From positions 248,001 to 312,000 of the forward strand of contig OZ253476.1 of the NCBI GenBank assembly GCA_965261795.1: a stretch of 64,000 nt of DNA, in the 5' to 3' direction. Below are positions 35,300-44,963 of this stretch, piece by piece. A program made the position numbers and the translations under genes. Origin of the DNA: CBDCFV01 sp965261795 (GTDB taxonomy: Bacteria; Chloroflexota; Dehalococcoidia; Lucifugimonadales; UBA3495). The notes beneath the pieces are model-generated. The model was not told where the DNA came from, did not search any database, and saw nothing but the letters and a program-made list of their open reading frames with translations. Each line of letters begins with the position of its first letter. Position 1 is the first letter of the stretch.

Positions 35300-37519
35300 C
35301 TATCCCTCTACCTTTTCCAACCGCGCAAAGCTGAGGAGCAGGCGCTTGACTCCCACGTCACCCTCAAAATGGACGGTTACTTCATGGTCGCCAAGGGCCT
35401 CGACGCAGTCTATCACCACCCCTTCTCCAAAGACCGAATGCCGGACCAACTCGCCGATGTGGGGGACCGGCCTTGACGGTGCGGCGGCCGGTGGAGCGGA
35501 GTTGGAAAGAGCGTTGTTGGTCCAAGAGGAAGTCCGGGCCGGCTGCCCTTGTGGATTCGACTTGGCGGCGGATTTCACCAAGCGGTCAGGAATTTCCCGC
35601 AGGAACCGGGAGGGAATAGTCGGGCCGCTGTTGCCCCACAAAGCCCGGCGGAAGGCCCTGAGCAGGTACAGCTTGTGCTGCGCCCTGGTGATGCCCACGT
35701 AACACAACCGGCGTTCCTCTTCCAGTTCTTGTTCACTCTCCATGGAGCGGCTGTGGGGCAATAGCCCCTCTTCCAAGCCGGCGATGAACACCACCGGGAA
35801 CTCCAGTCCCTTGGCTTGGTGCAAGGTGATCAGCGTCAGGGAATCGTCGGATTCTTCGTAGCTGTCAACATCGGCCACCAACGACACCCGCTCCAGCATA
35901 CTGGCCAAGCCGTCTCCCAGAGTCTCAGCGTTGAACTCCTGGGCTGTATCGCGAAATTCCAGGACGTTTTCCCATCGTTCGCCGACGTCATCGTCGCCGC
36001 GTTCTAGGTAGGCCCGGTAGCCTGTTTCTTCCAGCACCAAGTCTATGAAGTCTACAATGGGCAGTCGCAGGCTGTTGTCGATTAAGGTCTGGAGCATGGT
36101 GGCAAATTTAGCGATGGATTGGGCGGCCCGGTTGGTCAATGGCGCCGGACAAGGCTGCTGTTGAGTGACAGCGCTTTCCACGCGCTGCATGGCAGCCATC
36201 AGGGATATTCCTTGTTGCTCAGCCCACTGGGACAACTCGGAAATCGATTTGGCGCCTATGCCCCTGAGAGGAACATTTATCACCCTGGCAAGGCTAACTT
36301 CGTCGAGAGGGTTGTGCACCAACCGCAGGTAGGCAATCAAGTCCTTTACCTCGCGGCGCTGGTAAAACCGGACTCCTCCCACCAACCGGTACTTGATGCC
36401 CCGGCCCATACAGGCCTCTTCCAAGGCGCGGGACTGGGCGTTGACCCGGTACATAACGGCGCAGTCGCCGGGCTTCACTCGCTCCTGGCGCACCAACCGG
36501 GTGATTTCGCCGATGGCGAAATCGGCCTCTTCTTCCTCATCGTAAGCCTCGTGGACCAGCACCGCTTCCCCTTCCCCGTTTTCGGTGAAGAGGTCTTTCT
36601 CCAACCGCATCCCGTTGACTGAGATCAACCCTTGCGCAGCCTCCAGAATGTTGCTGGTGGACCGGTAGTTCTGCTCCAACGAAATGGTCTTCGCCTTCGG
36701 GTAGTCGTTCTGGAAGCTGAGGATGTTGCGAATGTCCGCGCTGCGCCAAGAGTAGATGGACTGGTCGGGGTCCCCCACGACACAGATGTTTTCGTCCTCC
36801 CCTGTCAGCAGCTTGGCCAACCGGTACTGGGCGATGTTGGTGTCCTGGAACTCGTCCACCATCAGGTATTGGTAGCGTTCCTGGTATTTCTCCTGAACGT
36901 CCCGATGCTCTTGCAGAAGCTGCACCGACCTCATCAACAGGTCGTCAAAGTCGACCCCTCCGTTCCGGATCAGGAGCTCTTCGTAGTGGCGATAGACCCG
37001 TGCCGAGACCTCTTCAAAGTAATTTTGGCTGTAGTGGCCCAAGCCTCGGGAGTCTCGCAGCACGCTCTTGGCCCGGGAAATGACGCTCCGAATCCCTTGA
37101 GCGGGGACCTGCTTGGGATTGACTTCCGCCATCTCCATGGCTTGCTTGATCAAGGACAGTTGGTCGTCGGCGTCGAAAATGGAGTAGGCCCGCGGCAACC
37201 CTATCCGCTCGCCCTCCAGCCGCAGCAGGAGAGCACAAAATGAGTGGAAGGTGCCCGTTCTTAGAGACTCAGCCCGTCCGGGCACCAACCGCTCCATCCT
37301 GTCCCTCATCTCCCGTGCCGCCTTGTTAGTAAAGGTCATGGAGAGGATGCTGAACGGGCTTACCCCGCAAACACGTACAAGATAGGCGATGCGGTGGGTA
37401 ATAACCCGGGTCTTGCCACTGCCAGGTCCGGCTATGATGAGGAGGGGGCCGTCGATATGCTCCACGGCCTCTCGTTGCGCGTCGTTCAACCCTTCGAGAA
37501 TATCGGCGGAGAGAGTCAT
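35300..37519 (-). CDS. pcrA: UvrD/PcrA-type superfamily 1 DNA helicase
   Basis: The 739-residue protein has Walker A AGPGSGKTRVIT (30-41), motif II as MVDEFQDTN, motif III GDPDQSIYSWR, motif IV EQNYRST and a late TLHQAKGLEFPVV / YVGITRA pair. Length and order match PcrA/UvrD, a 3'-5' helicase for nucleotide excision repair and replication. The C-terminal 100 residues end in a Tudor-like GELVRHSVFGEGVVIDC domain of PcrA. The gene is divergent from the ATPase gene at 37663. Confidence 0.93.
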   Translation of the reverse strand: MTLSADILEGLNDAQREAVEHIDGPLLIIAGPGSGKTRVITHRIAYLVRVCGVSPFSILSMTFTNKAAREMRDRMERLVPGRAESLRTGTFHSFCALLLRLEGERIGLPRAYSIFDADDQLSLIKQAMEMAEVNPKQVPAQGIRSVISRAKSVLRDSRGLGHYSQNYFEEVSARVYRHYEELLIRNGGVDFDDLLMRSVQLLQEHRDVQEKYQERYQYLMVDEFQDTNIAQYRLAKLLTGEDENICVVGDPDQSIYSWRSADIRNILSFQNDYPKAKTISLEQNYRSTSNILEAAQGLISVNGMRLEKDLFTENGEGEAVLVHEAYDEEEEADFAIGEITRLVRQERVKPGDCAVMYRVNAQSRALEEACMGRGIKYRLVGGVRFYQRREVKDLIAYLRLVHNPLDEVSLARVINVPLRGIGAKSISELSQWAEQQGISLMAAMQRVESAVTQQQPCPAPLTNRAAQSIAKFATMLQTLIDNSLRLPIVDFIDLVLEETGYRAYLERGDDDVGERWENVLEFRDTAQEFNAETLGDGLASMLERVSLVADVDSYEESDDSLTLITLHQAKGLEFPVVFIAGLEEGLLPHSRSMESEQELEEERRLCYVGITRAQHKLYLLRAFRRALWGNSGPTIPSRFLREIPDRLVKSAAKSNPQGQPARTSSWTNNALSNSAPPAAAPSRPVPHIGELVRHSVFGEGVVIDCVEALGDHEVTVHFEGDVGVKRLLLSFARLEKVEG

Positions 37520-37662
37520 GGCGGAATTATAGCATGGGGCCGGGGCTGGGCAGCGTCTGTTAGTCTAAACCGTCGTCTGGAAAACTACCCTTCTTGGACC
37601 ATAGTTATTAGAATATCAGCAGACACAGTTCCAAAGTTGGTTCTTCGGGGTTGCGTGAGCAA

Positions 37663-38796
37663 ATGAAGCTCTTGAAGCTTACGGCGAAAAATTATCGCAG
37701 TCTCCACGATGCAAGCATCGATTTTGGCGACCTTAACCTTTTCATCGGCGCCAACGCATCCGGGAAAAGCACCATACTCGATGCCCTTCGCTTCCTCCAT
37801 GAAGGAGTCCAAACCCGAGATTTCCGCATCCCAGTTTATTCTCGCGGTGGTTTTCTGAACCTTGCCTGGAAGGGTGACTACGCGGACTTTATCGAGCTGG
37901 CAGTCCTACTTGAAGAAGGTCCCACTAGGTTCGAATGGTCAGTCCGGTTGGTCAAGGGACCCGTTGATTTTGATGTTTATGAACATGTCCGAGGGTTCCC
38001 GCATTTGTTTCCACCGCAAGAACTGCTCAACGCCGAAAAAGGTGACGGAGAGTGGTGGTCCGGCGAAAAAAGAGCGGGAGTCATTCTGAAACAGGCGCCA
38101 ACCGTGTGTGCGTTAGCTGCCGCCTCTGCGGACGCGTCTTTTCCCGCTCGTGAAGTTGCGGAGTTCGTGGCCAGGTGGGGTTTCTTTGACCCAAGCCCCT
38201 TCTTGCTCCGGAGAGACTGGTTGGGAGGGTCAGACTTCCCTCGGTTCGACCCGTACGGCAGGAACCTTGGCGAAACCTTACACACTTTGAAAAATTCGTC
38301 GCCTGAAGTTTTGGAACGAATAGTGATGTCGACACGGGAGGTGGTTGGACTCCCCAATAAAATCGATCCTCGTGAGTCCGAAGAACGCTTTTATTTTGTG
38401 CAGGAGGAACCGGGACTTCGATTTTCTGTGAACCAGATGGGTGTATCCAGCGGCACACTGCGTATGCTGGCGCTGATGACGGCCTTATATGGGGATGAAG
38501 ACGTCAACCTGATCGGCATCGAAGAGCCTGAGAACTACATCCACCCGGCCGCTCTTTCCTCTTTCGTCCTCCATTTGTTAGACGCGCAAGGCCGGGTCCA
38601 GTTCATCGTAACCACACACTCACCTCTGTTGCTTGACTTTCTTGACGACCCCGCTGCTGTAAGCATCGTGCGGCGCAATCTACAAGGGGGAACGGTCGTT
38701 TTGAAAGAGGATAACCCGGATGGGGTCCGCACAGCGTTGGAAGAATCAGGTTTCGGTCTGGGTGAATACTACGAAACAAAAGGTTTCGGGGGTTAA
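37663..38796 (+). CDS. OLD/AbiL-like AAA ATPase
   Basis: The 377-residue protein has an ABC/SMC-like ATPase plan: an N-terminal KLTAKNYRSLHDASIDF stretch, Walker A GANASGKST (29-37), a C-terminal IGIEEPENYIHPA Walker B and the TTHSPLLLDFL H-loop. There is no fused TOPRIM domain; instead the next gene, five bases downstream, encodes DUF4276. This gene pair resembles split OLD, AbiL and PARIS-like defence pairs. The ATG at 37663 is used; an earlier in-frame TTG exists. Confidence 0.8.
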   Translation: MKLLKLTAKNYRSLHDASIDFGDLNLFIGANASGKSTILDALRFLHEGVQTRDFRIPVYSRGGFLNLAWKGDYADFIELAVLLEEGPTRFEWSVRLVKGPVDFDVYEHVRGFPHLFPPQELLNAEKGDGEWWSGEKRAGVILKQAPTVCALAAASADASFPAREVAEFVARWGFFDPSPFLLRRDWLGGSDFPRFDPYGRNLGETLHTLKNSSPEVLERIVMSTREVVGLPNKIDPRESEERFYFVQEEPGLRFSVNQMGVSSGTLRMLALMTALYGDEDVNLIGIEEPENYIHPAALSSFVLHLLDAQGRVQFIVTTHSPLLLDFLDDPAAVSIVRRNLQGGTVVLKEDNPDGVRTALEESGFGLGEYYETKGFGG

Positions 38797-38801
38797 CCTC
38801 T

Positions 38802-39389
38802 GTGACTAAACACGTTGCCGTCATCGCGTCCGGGGAAACTGAGCGACGCGCCCTCCCACATCTTGTGTCGCATCTGCGAGACCATGACATTGACGTAAGC
38901 GTCAGCATTCCACGGGGAAACAGAAAACTCAGCGTGTCGATGGCTGAAACGCTCATTAAGTCCGTGTTGTACGCCGGTCAGCCGCCGGATAAGGTTGTTG
39001 TTCTGATCGACCTTGACGGGAAGGATCCCGACCAGGAATTGCATCCATTCAAGGCAGACCTTCCCGGACGATTAAGCAATGGTCCACCACATAGCATTCA
39101 GTTCGCCTATGCACAGTGGCACCTTGAGGCATGGTATTTTGCCGACGCCGAGGGTCTGAGAAGTTACCTGAGTGGTCAAGCGCCGGGACATGTAGACACT
39201 TCAAGGCCCGACGATATTCAAAACCCAAAGCATCATTTGAAACATTTACTTGGCAACCGCCGCTATACCGCGTTGGTTTCAGAAGAGATTGCAAAGAGCT
39301 TAAATCCCCAGGTGATTGCCCAACGCAGTCCCAGCTTTGGAAGATTCCTTGAAGCGGTACGGAATGGCTCAGCAGCAGCCGAAACATGA
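38802..39389 (+). CDS. DUF4276 (TOPRIM-like) protein, RloB-type
   Basis: The 195-residue protein starts with VAVIASGETERRALPHLV (acidic TOPRIM-type E) and has VVVLIDLDGKDP (D-x-D), the two acidic groups of the TOPRIM-like DUF4276 fold. The pattern HLEAWYFAD in the middle is typical of the family. The start is GTG at 38802, five bases after the ATPase stop. The ATPase probably senses an invader and this protein cuts nucleic acid; this is known only for relatives. Confidence 0.8.
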   Translation: MTKHVAVIASGETERRALPHLVSHLRDHDIDVSVSIPRGNRKLSVSMAETLIKSVLYAGQPPDKVVVLIDLDGKDPDQELHPFKADLPGRLSNGPPHSIQFAYAQWHLEAWYFADAEGLRSYLSGQAPGHVDTSRPDDIQNPKHHLKHLLGNRRYTALVSEEIAKSLNPQVIAQRSPSFGRFLEAVRNGSAAAET

Positions 39390-39467
39390 CGCCTCATCGA
39401 CGCGGTGCTGAATGTATAACGTTTCATACACATGTGTTGACTCATAAGGTCATCCGCACTCTGGGCG

Positions 39468-40067
39468 TCAAGGCAACAAATGTGAGGGCACTCCCGGCTC
39501 AGGTCGTTCCCGCAAAGCCCGTTCCCGGTCGGCAAGCGTCTTCTTATGGATATCCTCGTAAAGCTGCAATTGTTTTTGCCGGACTTCATTTACATAGCTG
39601 AGCCATGTGTGAGAGTACTGCTTCCGGGCTTGTTCAAGTCCACCAGGGCCATCATTGACCGCGCACTGCTGAATGAACCACTCTTTGTGTTCACTCTGTC
39701 GGTGGCCAAAATGCATGACATCAGGTCCTCCCGGAAGTTGAGCCAACCACGTTAAATCATCACCTCTGTCTTTAAAGAAATCGTGGCGATACCAGAACTC
39801 ATCCCAGTCCTCCAGATCCACCGCCATCACCCAGCCCCGCGCGTCATCCAAGGCGTAGCCAACCCAGTCGGGTTCGATTAGCGGCGGATTTGCGAGCCGC
39901 ATGGCATGCTCGTCCATGCCATCGTTGGCGGTTCGGTCCTTGATGCGCACGTCATTCATCACAAATTTCTCGATTGCTTCCCGGCAAACTTGGGATAAGT
40001 TTATTTCGGACCTGAAGGGCTCGATTCGCTTCATCAGTTCGTTGGGAATGTTGATGCCGATTCTCAT
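39468..40067 (-). CDS. RHH-domain DNA-binding protein
   Basis: The 199-residue protein has an N-terminal ribbon-helix-helix domain, MRIGINIPNELMKRIEPFRSEI and SQVCREAIEKFV, followed by a helical domain of unknown type with WAQ-like aromatic residues (DDLTWLAQLPGG). GGAG precedes the ATG at 40067 by five bases; the frame is open to 40106 through a palindrome. The palindrome just upstream of the start is the likely operator, which would make the gene self-regulated. No toxin partner is directly adjacent. Confidence 0.65.
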   Translation of the reverse strand: MRIGINIPNELMKRIEPFRSEINLSQVCREAIEKFVMNDVRIKDRTANDGMDEHAMRLANPPLIEPDWVGYALDDARGWVMAVDLEDWDEFWYRHDFFKDRGDDLTWLAQLPGGPDVMHFGHRQSEHKEWFIQQCAVNDGPGGLEQARKQYSHTWLSYVNEVRQKQLQLYEDIHKKTLADRERALRERPEPGVPSHLLP

Positions 40068-40078
40068 CGTGTCTCCGT

Positions 40079-40114
40079 ATGCGTATGTGTTCATATAAGC
40101 ATACACATACGCAT
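40079..40114. promoter_or_regulatory. Palindromic operator upstream of RHH gene
   Basis: Perfect 12-bp arms ATGCGTATGTGT (40079-40090) and ACACATACGCAT (40103-40114) are separated by 12 bases, two helical turns between arm centres (24 bases). It lies directly 5' of the RHH gene (start 40067) and 116 bases before the SDR gene, so it may control both. Confidence 0.7.
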
Positions 40115-40229
40115 CTCAAAACGCAACAACCAATCCATAGGTTACAATGCCCTGAGCCATATTTCATGGGCAACCCTATCTCAAGCACACAGCGGGAAGG
40201 CGACGGCTCCTTACGTATGGAGGTGAGTT

Positions 40230-41063
40230 GTGGGGAGATTGGATGGTCAGGTGGCGATTGTGACCGGCGGCGCGCAGGGCATCGGAGGCGCTTGTTCGCG
40301 GAGGCTGGCGGAGGAGGGGGCGAAAGTCCTGGTTATCGATATAGACATGGACGCCGCAGAGGCTAACGCGGCGACCATACGAGAAGCCGGAGGCGTAGCC
40401 GAAAGCTTCAGGGCCGACCTGTACAGTCACGCGGACATCCAGGCGATGGTCGAGAAGGCCTCAAGCCTGTGGGGCAGGCTGGACATTCTGGTCAACAACG
40501 GGTATACGCCCACCCACGGCCAGGGACTGCGCGGGGCGTTGGAGGTATCTGAAGAGGAATGGGACGCCGGAATGAGCATACTGGTGAAGTCTATATTCCT
40601 CGGGGTCAAGTACGCCGTGCCCGAGATGCGGAAGACAGGAGCCGGCAGCATCATCAACATGGCTTCGGTGCAAAGCATTTTGATGGCCCCCGGAAAGCTC
40701 GTCTACCAAGCGGGTAAGTCGGCCGTGATTGGCGTGACGCGGCAGATGGCCACCGATTTCGGGCCTATGGGAATCAGGGTCAATGCCATCTGCCCCGGCC
40801 ATATAGCCACGGAACGCATCCAAGCCGCCGCCAACGCCAACCCGTCGGGGGCGCGATTTCTGGCGGACCAGTACCTGCTGAGAAGAGTCGGGCGGCCGGT
40901 GGACGTGGCCAACGCCGTTGTGTTTTTGTGTTCGGACGAGGCCTCGTTTATAACCGGCCACTCGCTCGTGGTAGACGGTGGACTTACAGTGCAGCTTCAA
41001 GAGGACTTCGGCGTCCGGCAGGCCCAATACATCCAGGAGAATCCGGACACCGTCCTGCCATAG
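40230..41063 (+). CDS. Short-chain dehydrogenase/reductase
   Basis: The 277-residue protein has TGGAQGIGGA (cofactor), NNGYTP in place of NNAG, Ser in MASVQS, Y-x3-K in VYQAGKSAVIG, and a PGHIAT stretch. The glycine-rich DMDAAEANA region suggests NAD preference. The start is GTG at 40230 with GGAGGT upstream. It converges with the amidase gene at a distance of 7 bases. Confidence 0.88.
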   Translation: MGRLDGQVAIVTGGAQGIGGACSRRLAEEGAKVLVIDIDMDAAEANAATIREAGGVAESFRADLYSHADIQAMVEKASSLWGRLDILVNNGYTPTHGQGLRGALEVSEEEWDAGMSILVKSIFLGVKYAVPEMRKTGAGSIINMASVQSILMAPGKLVYQAGKSAVIGVTRQMATDFGPMGIRVNAICPGHIATERIQAAANANPSGARFLADQYLLRRVGRPVDVANAVVFLCSDEASFITGHSLVVDGGLTVQLQEDFGVRQAQYIQENPDTVLP

Positions 41064-41070
41064 CCGGGCC

Positions 41071-42576
41071 CTAATTGTTGCGTCCGTAGGCGTCGGCGGC
41101 CTGCAGGACGGTGGCGTCGTCCCCCATACGGCCCACCAGCATCATGCCTATGGGCAACCCGTCCGATGTGCCGCAGGGGACCGAGATCGCCGGGTGGCCG
41201 GTTACGTCGAATGGGCAGGTGTTGGGGATCATTTCCAGCGCCCGGTCGGTGTACTCCTGGCGGCTGCAATCGGCGGGCGGGATAACCGTCGCTTTCATCG
41301 GCAGGGTCGGCATTACCAGCAGGTCGTACTCGCTGAGGGCTTGGTCATAGGCGGCCGTCAACGCCCTGGCCAAGTTCTGGGCCTTGGAGTAGTAGTGCCC
41401 GTGATACCTGTCCTGCATGTACTGTCCCATCAACACCACCAGCTTGGTGGTCTCCGACAGGTCGTCGGCACGGCTCTGCCATCCGTGGGCATACACGTCC
41501 TGCAAGCCAGTGGTGTAGTGGCCTTTCCAATTGGTGCCCATGCTGTTGCCAGCCACCATCAGCATCGTAGCCCCTTCCACCGCGATGGCACGCCAGATGT
41601 GAATGCCATCCAAGTGCCAGGGTATGGAAACCGTCCCCACCTGCGCTCCCATACTCTCGAACGAGCGGGCCGCGTTCTCTACAACTTGGTCCACGTCCGC
41701 TTCAGACTCCTCCAAATTGAACCCTTGCTGCACGATCCCTATGCGGAGCCCGGTCACGTCTCCGGTCAACGCTTGGGTATAAGCCTGCCCGGGGAGGCCG
41801 CCTTTCTGCCTGGGGTCCAGCCCGTCGGGGCCGGCGATTGCTTCCAGCAACAGCGCCACGTCGGCAGCAGTCCGCGCCATCGGCCCGGTGTGGTCCAGGG
41901 TTAGCTCTATTGGGAAGACTCCGGTGTAAGGGACCAGCCCATAGGTCGGCTTGAGTCCGTATATGCCGCACCAACTAGCCGGTATCCTGATCGACCCGCC
42001 TTGGTCGCCACCGATGGCCATGTCCACCTCTCCCGCCGTGACCAACGCCGCGCTGCCGCTGGAAGACCCGCCCGCAGTGCGCGCGTGGTCATGGGGATTG
42101 TGGACCGGCCCGGTGTCCGACGTATGGCTACCGCCGGAGAAGCACAGGCTTTCGCACACCGACTTGCCGAGTATGGAGCCGCCGGCATCCAGAATTCGCG
42201 TTACGATGGTGGCGTCAATGTCGGGAACGTAGCCTTCCAGTACGCTGGTGCCGTTCATCATGGGAACGCCGGCCACGCAAACGTTGTCCTTGATGGCCAC
42301 CGTCTTGCCGGAGAGGATGCCGCCGGAAGGCCCGGTTATTTCGCAACGCCAGTACCAAGCGCCCAACGGATTATCTTCCGGCTGAGGTCGCGCCCCCGGG
42401 GAACGCGGGTATTTGACCGGCAAGCTCGGCGCGGTAAGCTGGTCCAACCGGGCATACGAGTCCAGGATGGGCTGGCTCAACTCGATAAAGGACTCCACGT
42501 CGGCCGGCGATGGGTTCAGGTTGTATGCTTCCGCTATTCGGAAAAACTCTTCGACGGTAGGCCGTTTTACCACCAT
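41071..42576 (-). CDS. Amidase-signature family hydrolase
   Basis: The 501-residue protein has the Ser-cisSer-Lys frame of the family: VAIKDNVCVAG (Lys), AGGSSSGSAALV (Ser) and GGDQGGSIRIPASWCG (cis-Ser and nucleophile Ser). It hydrolyses an amide, with GatA, urea or acetamide-type members as relatives. Length fits a stand-alone amidase. CGGAGG precedes the ATG. It is probably co-transcribed with the upstream cupin gene (gap 46). Confidence 0.9.
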   Translation of the reverse strand: MVVKRPTVEEFFRIAEAYNLNPSPADVESFIELSQPILDSYARLDQLTAPSLPVKYPRSPGARPQPEDNPLGAWYWRCEITGPSGGILSGKTVAIKDNVCVAGVPMMNGTSVLEGYVPDIDATIVTRILDAGGSILGKSVCESLCFSGGSHTSDTGPVHNPHDHARTAGGSSSGSAALVTAGEVDMAIGGDQGGSIRIPASWCGIYGLKPTYGLVPYTGVFPIELTLDHTGPMARTAADVALLLEAIAGPDGLDPRQKGGLPGQAYTQALTGDVTGLRIGIVQQGFNLEESEADVDQVVENAARSFESMGAQVGTVSIPWHLDGIHIWRAIAVEGATMLMVAGNSMGTNWKGHYTTGLQDVYAHGWQSRADDLSETTKLVVLMGQYMQDRYHGHYYSKAQNLARALTAAYDQALSEYDLLVMPTLPMKATVIPPADCSRQEYTDRALEMIPNTCPFDVTGHPAISVPCGTSDGLPIGMMLVGRMGDDATVLQAADAYGRNN

Positions 42577-42622
42577 GACGTTAACCTCCGGTTTATGCCT
42601 GGAACCATTTGTCAGAAACCCC

Positions 42623-42985
42623 TTAGCCGGTAATTCCCGTAATAGTAATATGGCCCATGTACGAGTTGGCGGTGGCTCCGTGCCAGTGGTTCTCTCCGGC
42701 GAGTATCTGCAGCACGTCGCCCACGCTTACCTGGTGAGACTCCTGTTCGTTGGCCACAATGCCGTTGCCGCTGGTGATTACCAGAATCTGGTCGGTGTCG
42801 TGGCGGTGCCAGCCTGTCGTAGCTCCCTTGCTGAAGTTGACCACGCTGCTGCTGAAAAACTCGCTGGCCCCGTCGGGCAGCAGGGGTTGGCGCGTGCGGC
42901 TGACCTCGCCGCCGGTCCAACCCTCTATGGGCGTGGCGGTGGGAATGGGTTCGTGGTCGATGCGAGATATTCTGAGCAGTTTCAT
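42623..42985 (-). CDS. Cupin-domain protein
   Basis: The 120-residue protein has a single cupin domain: TTGWHRHDTDQILVITSG (motif 1) and ENHWHGAT (motif 2), with His residues for a metal ion. It resembles small carboxymuconolactone-type and RmlC-like cupins linked with catabolic genes. GGAGG lies upstream of the ATG. It lies upstream of the amidase gene on the same strand. Confidence 0.82.
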   Translation of the reverse strand: MKLLRISRIDHEPIPTATPIEGWTGGEVSRTRQPLLPDGASEFFSSSVVNFSKGATTGWHRHDTDQILVITSGNGIVANEQESHQVSVGDVLQILAGENHWHGATANSYMGHITITGITG

Positions 42986-43235
42986 AACGTCCTCCGCTTC
43001 TCTATTCGATCAGGGCGCAAATTCAATACGCAGCCATCCTTGGCAACTGACAAGTCGCGGACTGATATTACCACGCCTGCCGTGGGTTTACGCAGACCTT
43101 GGTTGGGGTTCGACAATTCGGCTCCCTCCGTTACACTAGAGTAACGTCTCCGGTGATAACTTGGCCGAGGCCGGGCACGAAGCACCGGCTCGGCAACGCT
43201 GCTCATAGCTCACGTCTCGGCATGGAGGACCCACT

Positions 43236-44645
43236 ATGACCGTTAACCTTCGCTGGACCGCACTATTCCTGGCTGTAATGGCAGCCGGGGTCCTCCTCGC
43301 GTGTGGGACCACCAGCTCGCCAGCTTCGGAAGGGGCCGCTAAGAACACTGCCGAACAATCCCCCGCCGCAGCGGGCGTCACGCACCCCAAGGAGACTCCT
43401 TGCCCCCAAGCAGTCACCGTCGGCTGCCTTGGCGACGCCTTTGGGGCGGAGGACGCTCCCGCGACATCCGCCGCGATACCCGAAAATCCGCCGGCGCCCA
43501 CCAAGATAAAGCCACCCGAAACCCCGGTTGCGGAGAAAGCCGACGAACCGATCGTAGAAGTAAAGCCGGACTTGGGCTATGAAGAAAAGCTGAATGCGGC
43601 GGGAATCAACACCGGGGGCTGGGAGACCGACTTTTCCCTTCACACGGTGCCTTACGACAGCATTATGTCAGGCGGGCCTCCCCGGGACGGCATACCTCCC
43701 ATAGATGCTCCCACGTTCGTCACGTTCACTGAGGCCGACGAGTTCTTGGACCCCTTGGAGCCGGTAGTGTCCTTCGTACATGAGGGCAATGCGAGGGCCT
43801 ATCCATTGCAGATTATGACTTGGCACGAGATTGTGAACGACGAGGTCGGCGGCATACCGGTGGCCGTAACCTTCTGCCCCCTGTGCAATTCGGCCATCGT
43901 GTTCCACCGCGAGCTCGACGGCGACATCTACACCTTCGGCACAACCGGCAAACTGCGTAACAGCGACCTGATTATGTGGGACCGGCAAACCGAGTCTTGG
44001 TGGCAACAGCTTACCGGAGAGGGCATCGTGGGCGAGTTGGCCGGCAGGAAGCTTACCTTCCTGCCGGCGGCAATCATCTCGTGGAACGACTTCAAGGCCA
44101 TCTATCCCGACAGCAAGGTGCTCTCCAAGAAGACCGGCTACCTCAGAAACTATGGCGCCAACCCCTACACCGGCTACGACCGCGTCGACCAGCCTCCCTT
44201 CCTGTACAGCGGAGAGCTGGACGACCGGCTGCAACCGAAAGAACGTGTCCTGACCGTCAATATTGGAGAGACTCACGCCGCTTTCCCGTTCTCCGTTCTG
44301 GAAACCGAGTTGGTGGTCAACCACAACGTTGGCGGCGTGGACTTGGTGGCGCTGTTCAAGCCCGGCGTCAGGTCTGCCTTGGACAAGGGAATGATCAGAT
44401 CAGGGAGGCAGATCGGCGCGGCGGGCCTGTTTCGTGCCGAACTCGACGGCGAGAAGCTGATGTTCAGGTCCGACGGCGGGCGTTTCGTCGATACCGGGAC
44501 CGGCAGCGTTTGGAACATCCGCGGTGAGGCCGTCGAGGGGCCACTGAAGGGCAAGACGCTGACCCCGGTGCCCCACACTAACTCCTTCTGGTTCGCCGTC
44601 GCTGCGTTCAGACCCGATACGGGGATATATCGGGGCGCGGAATAA
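43236..44645 (+). CDS. DUF3179 lipoprotein
   Basis: The 469-residue protein has a lipoprotein signal ending LLACG (C23), a low-complexity Pro/Ala/Glu linker to about 120, and then the DUF3179 domain with GGPPRDGIPPIDAPTF, AFCPLCNSA-like VTFCPLCNSAIV and the later TGKLRNSDLIMWDRQT. The domain is common in secreted proteins of marine Chloroflexota; function unknown. The C-P-L-C motif may bind metal or form a disulfide. GGAGG precedes the ATG. Confidence 0.85.
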   Translation: MTVNLRWTALFLAVMAAGVLLACGTTSSPASEGAAKNTAEQSPAAAGVTHPKETPCPQAVTVGCLGDAFGAEDAPATSAAIPENPPAPTKIKPPETPVAEKADEPIVEVKPDLGYEEKLNAAGINTGGWETDFSLHTVPYDSIMSGGPPRDGIPPIDAPTFVTFTEADEFLDPLEPVVSFVHEGNARAYPLQIMTWHEIVNDEVGGIPVAVTFCPLCNSAIVFHRELDGDIYTFGTTGKLRNSDLIMWDRQTESWWQQLTGEGIVGELAGRKLTFLPAAIISWNDFKAIYPDSKVLSKKTGYLRNYGANPYTGYDRVDQPPFLYSGELDDRLQPKERVLTVNIGETHAAFPFSVLETELVVNHNVGGVDLVALFKPGVRSALDKGMIRSGRQIGAAGLFRAELDGEKLMFRSDGGRFVDTGTGSVWNIRGEAVEGPLKGKTLTPVPHTNSFWFAVAAFRPDTGIYRGAE

Positions 44646-44963
44646 GCCTCTGGCGTGGCTTCGTTTCCTCCGGGGGCATCCCCCATGTTTATGCGCGCGA
44701 TAGTGACAGCGTCCGCGATAGTGACAGCAGAAGCCCGCGCCCTCTCCTTTCATAACACTCGCCAACACTCGCCCGATCGGTGTCCCAAATCCGTCGGGTG
44801 AGCGTTCACATTCGCCCACGCCCTTGATATCGGGGCCGATCTCGAGCTCCCGCGACGAGCCGGTGGCGGAGAGGCAAGCGCGCTAATCACTATCATGGAT
44901 TGAGAGGGGATGTCTAGCTGTAAGGGCTTTCCAGCACTGTAGCCTGTCTGGTCTATACGGCCT
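44646..44963. other. Intergenic stretch, no gene
   Basis: I see no gene. It holds a 14-base direct repeat GCGATAGTGACAGC at 44697-44710 and 44715-44728, of no known meaning, and ends at the dead phospholipase-like gene. Confidence 0.5.
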
